Assembly (NCBI GenBank): GCA_900552975.1
Contig: UWSL01000036.1
Location: 1-12,185 of the forward strand
Reading direction: 5' to 3'
Length of the DNA: 12,185 nt
Origin: an uncultured Mycoplasmatota bacterium
Lineage (GTDB): Bacteria > Bacillota_I > Bacilli_A > RF39 > UBA660
In this document: positions 10,897 to 12,185 of the stretch, piece after piece
Position numbering within the stretch: position 1 is the stretch's first letter
Layout: every line of letters starts with the position of its first letter
Translations under genes and position numbers: made by a program
Notes under the pieces: generated by a model
Told to the model about the DNA's origin: nothing
What the model saw: the letters and a program-made list of their open reading frames with translations, nothing else
The model's database searches: none

Positions 10897-12185
10897 ATGC
10901 TAAATAGTTTATATAGAAAAAATTATGTAGGTGGTTATTTAAGACTTTCAAAGGAAGATGTTAACTCTGATAATGAATCAGAAAGTATATTAAATCAGAA
11001 GAAATTAATCACAAAATTTTGTGAAGAAAATAATTTTATAATTCATGATTTTTATATTGATGATGGTTATAGTGGTGGTAATTTTGAAAGACCAGCATTC
11101 AAAAGGTTATTAAAAGATATTGATAAAGGTGTAATTGATACAGTTATTACCAAAGATACATCTAGATTAGGTAGAGAATTTATTGATACAAGTAATTACA
11201 TTTTTAAATATTTTCCTGAACACAATGTTAGGTATATTGCAATTTTAGAAAATTTTGATACATTTAAGCCAAATGGTATGGAAGATATAATTCCTTTTCA
11301 AACGGTAATCAATGATATGTATTTAAAAGATACTTCTAGGAAGATTAAAAGTGTAAGGCATCAAAAAATGAAAGACGGTTTATTTGTTGGTTCATCCGTA
11401 TCTTATGGATACAAAAGAAGTGATGAAGATAATAGAAAATTTGTTATTGAAGAAGAAGAGGCAAATGTTGTTAGAAGAATTTATCAAATGAGAATTGATG
11501 GAAAAAATCTAACTCAAATTGCTAATATCTTAAATAATGAAGGAATAGAACCTCCTACAGTTAAACATAAACGAAATGTTAAAACTGCAAAATCAGGTTT
11601 ATGGACTAATTCAAGTATCAGAACCATTTTAACTAATGAAGTATATCTAGGACACTTGATACAAGGAAAATATGACAAAATAAGTTTTAGATCTAAAAAG
11701 AAATATTTAAAACCACGCTCTGAATGGATTGTTGTTAAAGATAATCATGAGCCTATAATTGATGAAGATACATTTCTAAAAGTTCAAACCATTTTTAAAG
11801 AAGCTAAAATGTATAGAACGAGCGATGTTCCTCATAAACTTAAAGGATTAGTTATTTGTGGTGATTGTAAGAAGCCAATGACATTTAGGATGGGGATTTA
11901 TAAAGGAGAAAGATATTATGTTTTTGAATGTAGGACTTATCAAATATCTAAAAAGCAAAAATGTAGCTGTCATTATTTTAGAGAAAAGCAATTAGAAGAT
12001 TATGTTTTAGATGAAACAATTAAATTATTTAAAAAAGTTGTTAATAGTGATAACTTATCTATAAAATATGATGAAGTTAAAACAAATTCTAATCGTAATG
12101 CAAATTATGAAAATATTATTCAAAAATCCAAAGCCAGAATCAAAGTTTTAGATAATTCGTTAAAGGATCTTTATAATGATAAAAA
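10897..12185 (+). CDS. Large serine recombinase (ICE integrase/excisionase), 3' end outside the window
   Basis: This catalyses site-specific integration and excision of the element. The first 429 codons are visible; family members usually have about 500-560 residues, so only the C-terminal end is missing. Domains in order: resolvase catalytic domain (about 10-150) with YLRLSKED carrying nucleophile Ser18 and Arg16, YIDDGYSGGNFERPAF, and KDTSRLGRE; recombinase domain (about 165-290, with SYGYKR and LTNEVYLGH); zinc ribbon (about 310-365) with Cys321-x2-Cys324, Cys345 and Cys356/Cys358; then the start of a coiled-coil region (NIIQKSKARIKVLDNSLKDLY). The start ATG has GGAAGGAGG at 10884-10892. 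The catalytic motifs are intact, so it looks active. As in Tn5397 or Tn1549-like elements the recombinase is probably near the element's right end, so attR is expected soon after the window. Confidence 0.93.
   Translation, partial: MLNSLYRKNYVGGYLRLSKEDVNSDNESESILNQKKLITKFCEENNFIIHDFYIDDGYSGGNFERPAFKRLLKDIDKGVIDTVITKDTSRLGREFIDTSNYIFKYFPEHNVRYIAILENFDTFKPNGMEDIIPFQTVINDMYLKDTSRKIKSVRHQKMKDGLFVGSSVSYGYKRSDEDNRKFVIEEEEANVVRRIYQMRIDGKNLTQIANILNNEGIEPPTVKHKRNVKTAKSGLWTNSSIRTILTNEVYLGHLIQGKYDKISFRSKKKYLKPRSEWIVVKDNHEPIIDEDTFLKVQTIFKEAKMYRTSDVPHKLKGLVICGDCKKPMTFRMGIYKGERYYVFECRTYQISKKQKCSCHYFREKQLEDYVLDETIKLFKKVVNSDNLSIKYDEVKTNSNRNANYENIIQKSKARIKVLDNSLKDLYNDK

Noticed and set aside
1..12185. Alternative genetic code (TGA as Trp)
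   Set aside because: TGA ends several genes in proper ATGA overlaps with good downstream starts; Trp is encoded by TGG throughout.
1..12185. tRNA, rRNA or known riboswitch
   Set aside because: No cloverleaf, rRNA-like conserved stretch or riboswitch consensus was recognised by eye on either strand.

Overview
The window is very AT-rich DNA with A/T-biased codons, strong AGGAGG-like ribosome binding sites and near-consensus sigma-A type promoters. This points to a low-GC Bacillota host (gut Bacilli or Clostridia type). UGA works as a stop: several genes end in TGA inside ATGA stop/start overlaps, so the mycoplasma code does not apply. The content is the right-hand part of an integrative and conjugative element (ICE) of the broad Tn1549/CTn4-like kind. 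Almost all genes are on the + strand, and a large serine recombinase runs off the right edge. The relaxase, the VirD4-type coupling protein, the VirB6-like channel protein, oriT and both attachment sites are not visible and presumably lie outside the window.

Layout. 1-116 is the 3' end of an unidentified gene. 177-617 is a small cysteine-rich protein followed by an intrinsic terminator. 691-2989 is a tightly packed block: an ArdC-like antirestriction protein (ssDNA-binding domain plus zinc metallopeptidase) and three small proteins of unknown function joined by stop/start overlaps. A promoter at 3000-3027 opens the conjugation block 3049-7800: an unknown acidic protein, a PrgI-family membrane protein, a VirB4-type ATPase (CD1110-like) and a CD1108-like membrane-anchored wall protein. 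The last carries a C39-like cysteine peptidase domain where a CHAP or NlpC/P60-type domain is usual. 7828-8250 is the only clear minus-strand gene, a tandem-HTH XRE repressor, divergent from an unknown 240-aa protein (8355-9077). A 103-aa gene follows.

The control region 9436-9800 is the most unusual part. It holds six tandem repeats of about 11 bp (consensus AAATTGAGGAC) running into a promoter, a strong terminator only about 40 nt downstream, a second near-consensus promoter, and a 53-aa reading frame whose 3' end is itself a terminator-like hairpin. After it come a sigma region 4/ArpU-like regulator, a one-helix membrane peptide, a 42-aa frame that also contains a full intrinsic terminator, a 71-aa and a 34-aa protein, and the recombinase.

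Likely logic (inference): the XRE repressor and the early genes set the quiescent/active switch. The sigma-like regulator and the series of terminators meter transcription into the recombinase. The conjugation genes, driven by a separate promoter, build the transfer channel. ArdC and its neighbours would protect or help establish the incoming DNA.
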